The notes below the pieces were generated by a model. It was not told the DNA's origin and did not search any database. It was given only the letters and a program-made list of their open reading frames with translations. Source: Candidatus Bathyarchaeota archaeon (GTDB taxonomy: Archaea; Thermoproteota; Bathyarchaeia; Bathyarchaeales; Bathyarchaeaceae). From it: a stretch of DNA of 5,180 nt. Where the stretch lies: contig QMYO01000157.1 of assembly GCA_003662715.1 (NCBI GenBank), positions 1 through 5,180 of the forward strand, given 5' to 3'. Made by a program: the position numbers and the translations under genes. Shown here one piece after another: positions 1 through 5,180 of this stretch (positions within the stretch are counted from its first letter, which is position 1; each line of letters starts with the position of its first letter).

Positions 1-1477
1 AGCCAGAGGCTTTGTATACTCCAGCTATAGAGAGGGATTGGACCCAATCGAATTTTTCTTCCATGCGATGGGTGGTCGAGAAGGACTTGTGGACACGGCT
101 GTGCGAACACAACAGAGCGGTTACATGCAGAGGCGACTCATCAACGCGTTAGAACACTTACGCATTGAATATGACGGAACGGTTCGAAACTCAATTGGCG
201 ATATTGTTCAGTTCAGATATGGCGAAGACGGAGTGGACCCCGCCAAGAGCGATCATGGAAAAGCCGTGAACGTCAGCCGATTAGTTGAACAGGTCAAACT
301 TACAATGAAAAAGGGCAAATCAGCACCTAAGGAATACATCAAAAGCCGTCTCACAGAAGTCGAAGCTCAGCTCACACCCATACTTGTGGACGAGCTGAAA
401 AAGGAATTAACCAAAGCCGAGTTGACTAAAGAAGGTATAGACCAAGCTATTGCTTTGACTTTGGAGAACTATAAGCGAGCTCTAGTTGAGCCCGGCGAAG
501 CTGTTGGAATAGTGGCTGCTCAATCTATGGGTGAACCAGGCACTCAGATGACTCTTAGGACGTTCCACTATGCTGGAGTTAGAGAACAAAACGTGACTCT
601 AGGCTTACCTCGCCTAATCGAAATTGTGGATGCCAGACGAACGCCTTCAACACCGATCATGTCCATTTATCTTGACAAGGAACATCGGAAAAGCAAGGAG
701 AAAGCCACCGAGGTTGCTCGCGAAATCATTTGCACTGTGGTGGAGGACATAGCGAAAGAAATGTACATAGACCATGAACGAGAAGAGGTGGTTGTCAAGC
801 TCGACGTCACCATGATGGAAGATCGAGGGATTACGTTAGAGGAATTGCAGAACGCTTTGAGTTCACCCACTTACACGTTGAGGATCGAAGAAAACGAGAT
901 CGGCGTCAAATCTAAAAGGCACATGGACCTTAAGAAATTGCTTGACAAGGTTTCTTCACAGCACGTTAAAGGCGCACCAGGCATTCGAAGAGTCTTAATC
1001 ACCGAGGAAGCTGGAAAGTGGGTCATACGCACAGACGGATCTAACCTACCAAGGATTATTGAAATTCAAGGCATCGACCCTATGCGAACAATCACTAATC
1101 ACGTGCATGAAATCGCTAAAACATTAGGGATAGAAGCGGCTAGAAACTCCTTAATTAGGGAGGCTATGGGTGTTCTTGAGGAGCAAGGACTCGACGTGGA
1201 CATACGACACGTTATGCTAGTGGCTGACATAATGACTGCAACCGGCGATGTGCGACAGATAGGAAGACATGGAATCAGCGGAGAAAAGGCAAGCGTCCTT
1301 GCGAGGGCAGCTTTTGAGATCACTGTTCCAAACATCGTTGATGCGGCGATTAAAGGAGAAAGTGATCCGTTGCGAGGAGTTACTGAAAACGTGATCGTAG
1401 GGCAATCTATACCCATTGGCACGGGTTTGGTTGATCTGTACATGTCAACTGCACATCGGAAGGAATCCAAGAAATGA
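1..1477 (+). CDS. rpoA: DNA-directed RNA polymerase subunit A, fused A'/A'' form, 3' part (5' truncated by window)
   Basis: Largest catalytic subunit of archaeal RNA polymerase, homologous to bacterial beta' and eukaryotic Rpb1. Translation is open from base 2 to the TGA at 1475-1477, giving 491 visible residues. The frame starts inside the gene ([20 protein letters not shown]), so the TTG at 38 is internal and not the start. In order one sees the bridge-helix region ([16 protein letters not shown] and GYMQRRL, about nt 63-155), the end of the A' part ([12 protein letters not shown], about nt 218-253), then without any stop the A'' part. A'' contains the trigger-loop region ([17 protein letters not shown], about nt 530-580) and the C-terminal core ([19 protein letters not shown], about nt 1262-1318). 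In most archaea A' and A'' are separate genes. Here no stop separates them, so the subunit is fused. It overlaps rpl30e by ATGA, implying an operon and translational coupling. Family assignment is certain; only the N-terminal extent is unknown. Confidence 0.97.
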   Translation, partial: ARGFVYSSYREGLDPIEFFFHAMGGREGLVDTAVRTQQSGYMQRRLINALEHLRIEYDGTVRNSIGDIVQFRYGEDGVDPAKSDHGKAVNVSRLVEQVKLTMKKGKSAPKEYIKSRLTEVEAQLTPILVDELKKELTKAELTKEGIDQAIALTLENYKRALVEPGEAVGIVAAQSMGEPGTQMTLRTFHYAGVREQNVTLGLPRLIEIVDARRTPSTPIMSIYLDKEHRKSKEKATEVAREIICTVVEDIAKEMYIDHEREEVVVKLDVTMMEDRGITLEELQNALSSPTYTLRIEENEIGVKSKRHMDLKKLLDKVSSQHVKGAPGIRRVLITEEAGKWVIRTDGSNLPRIIEIQGIDPMRTITNHVHEIAKTLGIEAARNSLIREAMGVLEEQGLDVDIRHVMLVADIMTATGDVRQIGRHGISGEKASVLARAAFEITVPNIVDAAIKGESDPLRGVTENVIVGQSIPIGTGLVDLYMSTAHRKESKK

Positions 1478-1785
1478 TTGACGTAAATAAGGCAATAGCC
1501 ACCACGGTGAGAACTGGAAAGGTTTTGTTCGGAACTAACAATGCCATAAGAAACGCTAAGATGGGGAAGGCTAAACTCATAGTTGTTGCAGCTAATTGTC
1601 CACGGGAAATTCGTGAGGACATTGAGTATTATTGTAAACTTTCTGGTGTTCCGATTGCTATTTATAAGGGAACTAGCATAGATTTAGGTGCAGTCTGTGG
1701 AAAACCCTTTATGGTTTCCGCTTTAACAATAAGAGAACCCGGAGACTCTGACATATTGAAGCTCACGGAGGCTGCGAATGTCTAG
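1474..1785 (+). CDS. rpl30e: 50S ribosomal protein L30e
   Basis: A 103-residue protein of the L7Ae/L30e/S12e/Gadd45 RNA-binding fold, a large-subunit ribosomal protein found in archaea and eukaryotes. The N-terminal stretch [20 protein letters not shown] (residues 14-33) is the classic L30e signature for kink-turn RNA contact. It is followed by a hydrophobic strand (LIVVAANCP, 35-43), a helix, and the [11 protein letters not shown] motif (76-86). Length matches the family (about 100 residues). The ATG shares bases with the rpoA stop (ATGA), and the TAG stop lies inside the first codons of nusA, so all three genes are probably co-transcribed and translationally coupled. A GGAAGGA purine stretch lies about 9 bases upstream of the ATG, a weak ribosome site fitting coupled initiation. 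The order rpoA, rpl30e, nusA is conserved in archaea, which supports the call. Confidence 0.95.
   Translation: MIDVNKAIATTVRTGKVLFGTNNAIRNAKMGKAKLIVVAANCPREIREDIEYYCKLSGVPIAIYKGTSIDLGAVCGKPFMVSALTIREPGDSDILKLTEAANV
1767..1771 (+). promoter_or_regulatory. Ribosome binding site of nusA
   Basis: GGAGG lies inside the end of rpl30e, six bases before the ATG at 1778. It is the best Shine-Dalgarno match in the operon. It fixes the nusA start at 1778 even though this overlaps the upstream gene by 8 bases. Confidence 0.75.
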
Positions 1786-2215
1786 TGGAATAAGATTCAC
1801 CAGTCGAGAGATGCGGTATATAGCTTTATTTGAAAGTATAACTGGTGCAACCGTGAAGGATTGTATAATCGATGATGAGCTTAACCGAATTATATTCATC
1901 ATAAAGGAAGGAGACGTGGGAATCGCTATAGGGAGAAGAGGCAAAAACATACGTATGCTGGAGAAAATGACTGGGAAAAAACATGAAATAATAGAGCACT
2001 CGGAGAAGCCAGCGCAGTTCATCAAAAATGCATTGAAGCCAGCGCGGGTGAATGAAGTTCGCATCAGTGAACGAACCGATGGAAAAACCATTGCGGTGGT
2101 TTCGGTGGACCCGAAGGATAAGGGGGTTGCCATCGGCAAGAATGGACGAAATGCTGAGCGAATCCGGTTTTTAGCTAAACGGTACTTCCAAATTCAAAAT
2201 GTATCCATAACATGA
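1778..2215 (+). CDS. nusA: NusA-like KH-domain transcription factor
   Basis: A 145-residue archaeal NusA homologue, shorter than bacterial NusA because it has only the two KH domains and lacks the N-terminal polymerase-binding and S1 domains. KH domain 1 carries its RNA-binding loop at residues 52-55 (IGRRGKNI) and KH domain 2 at 120-123 (IGKNGRNAERI). Both G-x-x-G loops are intact. The family is thought to act in transcription elongation or termination by binding nascent RNA, and its place right behind rpoA and rpl30e fits. The start is set by GGAGG six bases upstream and overlaps the rpl30e stop. The gene ends at TGA 2213-2215 and is followed by a T-rich terminator. The rps12 gene that commonly follows in archaea is absent here. 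Confidence 0.95.
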   Translation: MSSGIRFTSREMRYIALFESITGATVKDCIIDDELNRIIFIIKEGDVGIAIGRRGKNIRMLEKMTGKKHEIIEHSEKPAQFIKNALKPARVNEVRISERTDGKTIAVVSVDPKDKGVAIGKNGRNAERIRFLAKRYFQIQNVSIT

Positions 2216-2233
2216 AGCTGACTGCGAGCACTA

Positions 2234-2244
2234 TTTTCTTTTTT
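2234..2244 (+). terminator. T-tract terminator after nusA
   Basis: A pyrimidine run (TTTTCTTTTTT) begins 19 bases after the nusA stop. Archaeal RNA polymerase terminates at such U-rich tracts without needing a hairpin, and no clear hairpin is seen. It would end the rpoA-rpl30e-nusA transcript before the convergent gene whose stop is at 2255. Confidence 0.6.
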
Positions 2245-2254
2245 AATAGATAAG

Positions 2255-2575
2255 TTAGATTCGATTTCTCAGGCGACCTAAAAGGCGAACTAATAAGAAA
2301 TCAAAGTTTTCGCCCCATAAAAGCCATTTTAGCCTGTGATAAGTTTGCAAAAACTGAAGCCCTTTATCACTGGTTCGATAAGAAACTTGGCTTTTTTGTT
2401 CCACCAGCAGCAAATTCATCTCTATTAGGGCGGACAGATATTTGTCTAAGGATAGAGGGTTTAAGTTACACTGCTGCATAATCTCGATTTTGTTAGCTCC
2501 CTTACCTGCAACGCGAAGAATGGCAGCAGCCGTGTCGAACTCGCTTTCTTCCTTCGTTCCGTTACACTTCTCCAG
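2255..2575 (-). CDS. Small winged-helix DNA-binding protein (HTH_45-like), non-standard start or decayed
   Basis: A short archaeal winged helix-turn-helix protein, probably a transcriptional regulator. The reading frame shows the full domain. Numbered from the CTG at 2575 there is helix 1 (EFDTAAAILRVAG), helix 2 (ANKIEIMQQCNL), a recognition helix (SLDKYLSALIEMN), the wing (VSYRTSDKGLQFL) and a last helix (TYHRLKWLL), 106 residues in all. The resemblance to the archaeal HTH_45 type is recognised from memory of its pattern. The ATG at 2479 falls in the middle of helix 2, so starting there would remove a third of the domain. Between the upstream in-frame stop (2614-2612) and that ATG there is no ATG, GTG or TTG; CTG at 2575 is the only near-start codon. 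Either CTG is used, or the gene has lost its start and is a recent pseudogene. The tail (GRLRNRI) is basic. It converges on nusA with 39 bases between stops and is divergent from the PIN-like gene. Confidence 0.6.
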   Translation of the reverse strand: MEKCNGTKEESEFDTAAAILRVAGKGANKIEIMQQCNLNPLSLDKYLSALIEMNLLLVEQKSQVSYRTSDKGLQFLQTYHRLKWLLWGENFDFLLVRLLGRLRNRI

Positions 2576-2605
2576 TATAAAGCCTACATGTTGTAAAGGA
2601 CTGTG

Positions 2606-2620
2606 CGAAAATTATATTCG
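2606..2620 (-). promoter_or_regulatory. Candidate TATA box of the winged-helix gene, within a near-palindrome
   Basis: On the minus strand the AATATAATTTT element is centred near 2614. Archaeal TATA boxes sit about 26-27 bases upstream of the start of transcription, which would place that start near 2588, about 13 bases before the CTG codon at 2575. The 15 bases CGAAAATTATATTCG on the + strand form an inverted repeat with one mismatched pair, so a regulator could bind here as a dimer. The position is suggestive only, because the surroundings are AT-rich. Confidence 0.35.
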
Positions 2621-2780
2621 TTATTTCAAACCTGATAATATAGCTGAAAAGTATGTATTTTTCCCCTTATAGTACTCATTTACGTTTTCGGAAGACTTTT
2701 ATTCCATTCATTTCGCAGGCATATTCTCAAGTGTTGCGCAGTTATTAACTTCTCTACTTTGTTCAACAATAAAAATTCCC

Positions 2781-2795
2781 TTTTGTCTGACAAAA
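2781..2795. promoter_or_regulatory. Perfect inverted repeat, candidate operator
   Basis: TTTTGTC-T-GACAAAA is a perfect 7+1+7 inverted repeat. It ends about 15 bases before the TATA-like element of the PIN-like gene, a position where an archaeal activator or repressor often binds. It has no T-tract directly after it, so it is unlikely to be a terminator. The operator role is inferred from symmetry and position only. Confidence 0.4.
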
Positions 2796-2808
2796 CTACC
2801 AGAAAAAA

Positions 2809-2821
2809 GAAGCTTCTAAAT
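2809..2821 (+). promoter_or_regulatory. Candidate BRE/TATA promoter of the PIN-like gene
   Basis: A purine-rich BRE-like stretch (AGAAAAAAGAAG, 2801-2812) runs into CTTCTAAATA, a plausible archaeal TATA box. Transcription would then begin near 2842-2848, leaving a leader of roughly 12-18 bases that just includes the GAGG ribosome site at 2851. The palindrome AGAAGCTTCT (2808-2817) overlaps the element. Confidence 0.4.
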
Positions 2822-2850
2822 AGGTGGATGGTTCAAAGTTAAGATGCAGC

Positions 2851-2854
2851 GAGG
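2851..2854 (+). promoter_or_regulatory. Ribosome binding site deciding the start of the PIN-like gene
   Basis: GAGG sits five bases before the ATG at 2860. The alternative in-frame GTG at 2824 has no comparable site and would add 12 residues (VDGSKLRCSEVV) ahead of the first beta strand, which are not expected in this family. The ATG is therefore preferred. Confidence 0.65.
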
Positions 2855-2859
2855 TTGTC

Positions 2860-3165
2860 ATGTTGAAGCTTCTACTTGATGAAATGTACGCTGGATTGAA
2901 AGAATATTTTGAGATTCTAGGCTGGGATGTGATAACTGTGCAAGATGCAGGGTTGCAAGGGGCAAAAGACAAAACCATAGTAGAGTATGCAAAGAACAAC
3001 AACCTGCTACTTGTTACTCAAGATCAGAAGCCAGCTGAGCTAGCTGATCTTAAAGGAGCCAGATACGTGTTGATTTCTAATGCTATGATTGCTAAAATAG
3101 CTGATGCCAAAATAAGAGAAAAATACCCAAACATAAAACCGAAATACGCCAGCGAATTAAGATAG
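2860..3165 (+). CDS. PIN-like (DUF5615/Mut7-C-type) predicted nuclease
   Basis: A 101-residue stand-alone PIN-like protein. It opens with the family's first strand and acidic site (MLKLLLDEM, Asp7 and Glu8), followed by a helix and a second strand (GWDVITVQDAGL, 21-32). A central acidic residue follows in KDKTIVEYA (Asp37), then LLLVTQD (49-55) with a third acidic residue, Asp55. These match the metal-binding acidic positions of PIN-like nucleases, recognised from pattern memory. Such proteins are predicted RNases and are often the toxin half of toxin-antitoxin pairs. No antitoxin gene (AbrB-, DUF433- or RHH-like) lies next to it; the nearest gene is the divergent winged-helix protein. The GAGG site fixes the ATG start. 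Its TAG stop is only five bases from the stop of the convergent methyltransferase gene. Fold is fairly sure; substrate and toxicity are not shown. Confidence 0.8.
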   Translation: MLKLLLDEMYAGLKEYFEILGWDVITVQDAGLQGAKDKTIVEYAKNNNLLLVTQDQKPAELADLKGARYVLISNAMIAKIADAKIREKYPNIKPKYASELR

Positions 3166-3168
3166 GAC

Positions 3169-3187
3169 TTTTACAGCATGTCTTTTT
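3169..3187 (+). terminator. Possible T-rich terminator of the PIN-like gene
   Basis: Two short T runs (TTTT at 3169-3172 and TTTTT at 3183-3187) follow the TAG stop within 25 bases. The second lies inside the C-terminal codons of the opposing methyltransferase gene. They are weak as archaeal terminators go, so transcripts from both strands may overlap here. Confidence 0.3.
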
Positions 3188-4604
3188 CGCAGTCACGGAG
3201 AATCTGGCTTATTTCCCTCTTCACTTCTTCATCGAGTTGGGAGGGTACATGGGATGAAAGTATTTGTCTTACTTTTTCCTTTGCCCTTTCGATAAGAGAG
3301 CCACCTATTGAAGGTAGGAGTGTGGTCTCTTTCTTGAGCCATATTTCCTTTTGGAAGTGTTCTAGAGTGTGCTTAAGACCTAGGAAATTACCTCCAGGAC
3401 CAACCTTGCTGATGGCATCGAAAGCTAAGGTTTCTTCATCAAAACTGAAACTGCGCAGGTACGCGCGGGCATATGTCCAAGCTTCGACGTCGAGAACCAC
3501 TTGTTCCAGTGCAGAGCTTTGAGCGTTTTCAAGACTTCCTAAGCCTCCACTAATATCTCCATGACCCAAGTGTGCAAGGGCAAGCCATTTTGAATCTTCA
3601 ATCAGAGCATCTAAATTATCTGGAGTCTCATCTAATCCACATTGAGTTGCATAACAAGGCAACCCATAAAACTTCGCCATCTGAGCAGTACCCGCTGCAA
3701 TAAGCGGAAGCTCGGGTGCTCGATAGTTGATGTCACCCGTCCTCATGTCCGCCGAAGTTGATTCTCCACAATAGATCATTGGAGCACCCGGATTAGCACA
3801 TTGGAGGATGACAAGGGAGGCAAGGTTTTCAGCGTTAACTATGGTTAGTGTTCCCGCAATTGTTGCTGGGGCTGTGCTGCCGCATAATGCCATAGACATG
3901 GGTACAACTGGGATTCCTGCCTTTGCCAACTCAACCATGGCTTCAGCTGAGCCTTCCTCAAATAGAAGTGGACTAACAGAGCAATTCACTGAAGAGAATA
4001 TGGGTCTTTTTCTTAGTTTCTCTTCGTCACCGATAACTGCTGATGCCAACTTAATTTGCCATTTTGCCTCCTTCTCGCTTAAAGCTTGATATTGAATATG
4101 CTTCTCTGTGTGCTCAAATGAGATTTTCAAGCCATGAACTGTCTGAACGGGTGGCGGTAACTCAGTTGGTGCCACAATCGGCCAGAAGAAGTCAACATCA
4201 TCAAGATAATCACTCAGAACGGCGAAGTCTCTTAAATCCGACGCTTTTGTCATTCTTTTTTCTCCAGTTTCGAGGTCTCTTATAAAATTCGCGAAGCCGC
4301 TTGTGGCAATGAAGGTGAAATCAGGTGAAGGAAGTTTTAGGTCGAATTTTGGATTTCTTGCGCATAGGACTATTTCTTTTGGCGCTTTCTTGATTGCTTC
4401 TTCCACTAGCGAACGTGGAATCTTCACGATGGAACTAGCGGCGTCTACTTTTGCGCCATGTTCTGCCAGCAGACTTTGCACTTTCTTGCTGAGAACTTTT
4501 ATTCCAACTTCCTCTAGTATTTTCAAACTTGTTTCGTGGACGCTTGCAATCTCATCATCAGATAACAGCACTAGACGCCCAAATGCCAAACGAATCCCTC
4601 TCAT
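3171..4604 (-). CDS. MttB-superfamily (trimethylamine methyltransferase-like) protein, non-pyrrolysine
   Basis: A complete 477-residue protein of the MttB superfamily. Members move a methyl group from a quaternary or tertiary amine to a corrinoid protein, feeding C1 metabolism in the cytoplasm. Typical parts are visible: an N-terminal LSDDEIASVHETSLKILEEVG (14-34), the FIRDLETGEKRMTKASDL region (107-124), the TIM-barrel core with PMIYCGESTSADMRTG (275-290), AQMAKFYGLPCYATQCGLDE (307-326), and the glycine-rich VGPGGNFLG (401-409) near the C-terminus. True trimethylamine MttB has an amber-encoded pyrrolysine in the region I would place near GLDETPD (323-329). Here no in-frame TAG exists, so this belongs to the non-Pyl branch. 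Known non-Pyl members include MtgB (glycine betaine) and relatives acting on other betaines; the substrate here cannot be told. No corrinoid protein (MttC) or reactivase is adjacent. The ATG at 4604 has only a weak GAG site eight bases upstream, and the next domain residues fit this start. Confidence 0.9.
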   Translation of the reverse strand: MRGIRLAFGRLVLLSDDEIASVHETSLKILEEVGIKVLSKKVQSLLAEHGAKVDAASSIVKIPRSLVEEAIKKAPKEIVLCARNPKFDLKLPSPDFTFIATSGFANFIRDLETGEKRMTKASDLRDFAVLSDYLDDVDFFWPIVAPTELPPPVQTVHGLKISFEHTEKHIQYQALSEKEAKWQIKLASAVIGDEEKLRKRPIFSSVNCSVSPLLFEEGSAEAMVELAKAGIPVVPMSMALCGSTAPATIAGTLTIVNAENLASLVILQCANPGAPMIYCGESTSADMRTGDINYRAPELPLIAAGTAQMAKFYGLPCYATQCGLDETPDNLDALIEDSKWLALAHLGHGDISGGLGSLENAQSSALEQVVLDVEAWTYARAYLRSFSFDEETLAFDAISKVGPGGNFLGLKHTLEHFQKEIWLKKETTLLPSIGGSLIERAKEKVRQILSSHVPSQLDEEVKREISQILRDCEKDML

Positions 4605-4787
4605 GTTAATCTCAAATTCTGTTTATTAGATTTATTGTACGTGTAGATGCACCTTGACCGTTGAAATTTAAAAACTTGATATGATATTTGGTTCTGGATA
4701 ACAATATAAGTATTGAAACTATGGGGTTAGGGGAACAAACAGCTCGTGAAGAAGGCAGAACTTTAAAACTGAGAGAGTAGGAAGAGG
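4605..4787. other. Intergenic region upstream of the MttB-like gene
   Basis: A 183-base AT-rich gap lies between the stop of the saccharopine dehydrogenase-like gene and the start of the MttB-like gene, both on the minus strand. It is long enough for an independent promoter, so the two genes need not be one operon. It holds the TATA-like element at 4664-4676 and a short inverted repeat CAATA-TAAG-TATTG (4702-4715). No convincing gene is present. Confidence 0.6.
4664..4676 (-). promoter_or_regulatory. Candidate TATA box of the MttB-like gene
   Basis: Minus-strand AGTTTTTAAATTT is the best TATA-like element upstream of the start codon. Transcription would begin near 4644, giving a leader of about 40 bases. 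The region is AT-rich, so alternatives such as TTATATTG near 4702-4709 cannot be excluded. Confidence 0.35.
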
Positions 4788-5180
4788 CTAGGCTAAGCGC
4801 TGTTCCACCCTTTCGTGTATTATTATATCTCTCTCGGCTAGTTCAATTAGAAACTTCTTCCGCACCTCTGGCTCTAAGCACTCGGGAGGAAAAACGCCCT
4901 CCGTATTAATCTCACCCTTGCCAAGCATCCTAGCAAAAATTGAGGCTGGAACGCCTGTCATATAGGATAAATCGGTTGCGCCGGGCAACTTTTTCTGGAC
5001 TCCACGGATGCTTGGAGATTCAACGTAAAGAATATAACGTGTTTTTTTACCTGCTTTTTCCCCATCGACCTCTACCACAATGCTTCCACGCGAATCTGCA
5101 ATTATGCCCGCTTTAATTTTACTTTCCACCTCTTCCATCGATGGAGTGGGTGGAGTTAGCGCGAAGAGAACTTCTCGAGG
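4788..5180 (-). CDS. Saccharopine dehydrogenase-like NAD(P)-dependent oxidoreductase, C-terminal part (5' end outside window)
   Basis: The last 130 residues of a saccharopine dehydrogenase-family protein; the frame is open to the window edge. The visible part opens PREVLFALTPPTPS and continues into VEVDGEKAGKKTRYILYV, a strand pair of the C-terminal domain. Next comes ATDLSYMTGVPASIFARML, the conserved TG-x-P-A helix that packs against the Rossmann domain. It ends with GEINTEGVFPPECLEP, the usual GV-x-PPE motif of the family. The ATG at 5138 is internal and not the true start. The N-terminal nucleotide-binding domain is off the right edge, so cofactor motifs cannot be checked. Members include saccharopine dehydrogenase/reductase (lysine metabolism) and carboxynorspermidine synthase (polyamine metabolism), as well as many uncharacterised archaeal paralogues. 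I cannot choose between them. It lies 183 bases upstream of the MttB-like gene on the same strand. Confidence 0.85.
   Translation of the reverse strand, partial: PREVLFALTPPTPSMEEVESKIKAGIIADSRGSIVVEVDGEKAGKKTRYILYVESPSIRGVQKKLPGATDLSYMTGVPASIFARMLGKGEINTEGVFPPECLEPEVRKKFLIELAERDIIIHERVEQRLA

Larger units (their letters stand above)
2576..2859. other. AT-rich intergenic region between divergent genes
   Basis: About 284 bases separate the winged-helix gene (minus) from the PIN-like gene (+). I see no open frame with family resemblance, no tRNA-like fold and no tandem repeat. It does contain a TATA-like element for each flanking gene, two short perfect palindromes near the + strand promoter (2781-2795 and 2808-2817) and a near-palindrome over the minus promoter (2606-2620). 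It is therefore best read as a shared divergent control region, possibly with decayed sequence in its middle (about 2630-2770), where I see nothing. Confidence 0.5.

Noticed and set aside
38..40. TTG as the start of the RNA polymerase gene
   Set aside because: The frame is open back to base 2 and encodes conserved polymerase sequence upstream ([11 protein letters not shown]), so the TTG is an internal leucine codon.
1099..1470. Open frame of 123 codons on the minus strand within rpoA
   Set aside because: It is antisense to highly conserved polymerase codons and rich in Ser/Ile/Ala without motif; a shadow frame.
2005..2045. Direct repeat GAAGCCAGCGC twice, 30 bases apart, within nusA
   Set aside because: Both copies are in frame and encode Lys-Pro-Ala in the linker between the KH domains; no sign of a function beyond coding.
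2442..2672. Open frame of 76 codons on the + strand opposite the winged-helix gene
   Set aside because: It lies antisense to the winged-helix domain, shows no family resemblance, and has composition expected of a shadow frame.
2781..2795. Palindrome read as a factor-independent terminator hairpin
   Set aside because: The one-base loop cannot form a stable RNA hairpin and no T-tract follows on either strand directly, so an operator is more likely.
3178..3522. Open frame of 114 codons on the + strand inside the MttB-like gene
   Set aside because: It is antisense to a clear protein family. It is also in frame with the PIN-like gene across its TAG stop, but the readthrough product would be antisense sequence with no resemblance to any domain.
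4721..4780. A 19-codon open frame on the + strand in the gap before the MttB-like gene
   Set aside because: It has no ribosome site, lies too close to the nearest TATA-like element, and has no recognisable features.
5136..5138. ATG as the start of the dehydrogenase-like gene
   Set aside because: Fourteen further in-frame residues typical of the family precede it up to the window edge, so the gene is truncated by the window.

Overview
This window looks like a piece of an archaeal chromosome. It carries the archaeal gene order RNA polymerase subunit A, ribosomal protein L30e and NusA-like KH protein. It also has TATA/BRE-like promoter elements, a T-tract terminator and an archaeal-type winged-helix protein. 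The large polymerase subunit reads straight through the point where most archaea split it into A' and A''. A fused A subunit is known from Thaumarchaeota and relatives. Together with the corrinoid-methyltransferase-like gene and moderate GC, this points to a TACK-type lineage such as Bathyarchaeia. That placement is an inference, not a demonstrated classification.

Left block (1-2215, + strand): a tight information-processing operon. It holds the 3' part of rpoA (5' end outside the window), rpl30e overlapping it by ATGA, and nusA overlapping rpl30e by 8 bases. These genes feed one process: transcription elongation, its KH-domain RNA-binding factor, and a ribosomal RNA-binding protein. In many archaea rps12 and rps7 follow nusA directly. 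Here a T-rich terminator follows and the operon stops.

Middle block (2216-3165): a small accessory island. A short winged-helix protein lies on the minus strand, converging on nusA, and has no conventional start codon for its complete domain. About 285 bases of AT-rich intergenic DNA with promoter-like elements and palindromes separate it from a divergent PIN-like (DUF5615-type) predicted nuclease on the + strand. No obvious antitoxin is present. Regulator, palindromes and nuclease may form one small module, and this is the most interesting speculative part of the window.

Right block (3166-5180, minus strand): a complete MttB-superfamily methyltransferase with no in-frame amber codon (so not pyrrolysine-containing), standing without its usual corrinoid partner. 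Upstream of it is a 183-base promoter-bearing gap and then the C-terminal 130 residues of a saccharopine dehydrogenase-like protein whose start lies beyond the right edge. No tRNA, rRNA, CRISPR array or insertion sequence was seen.
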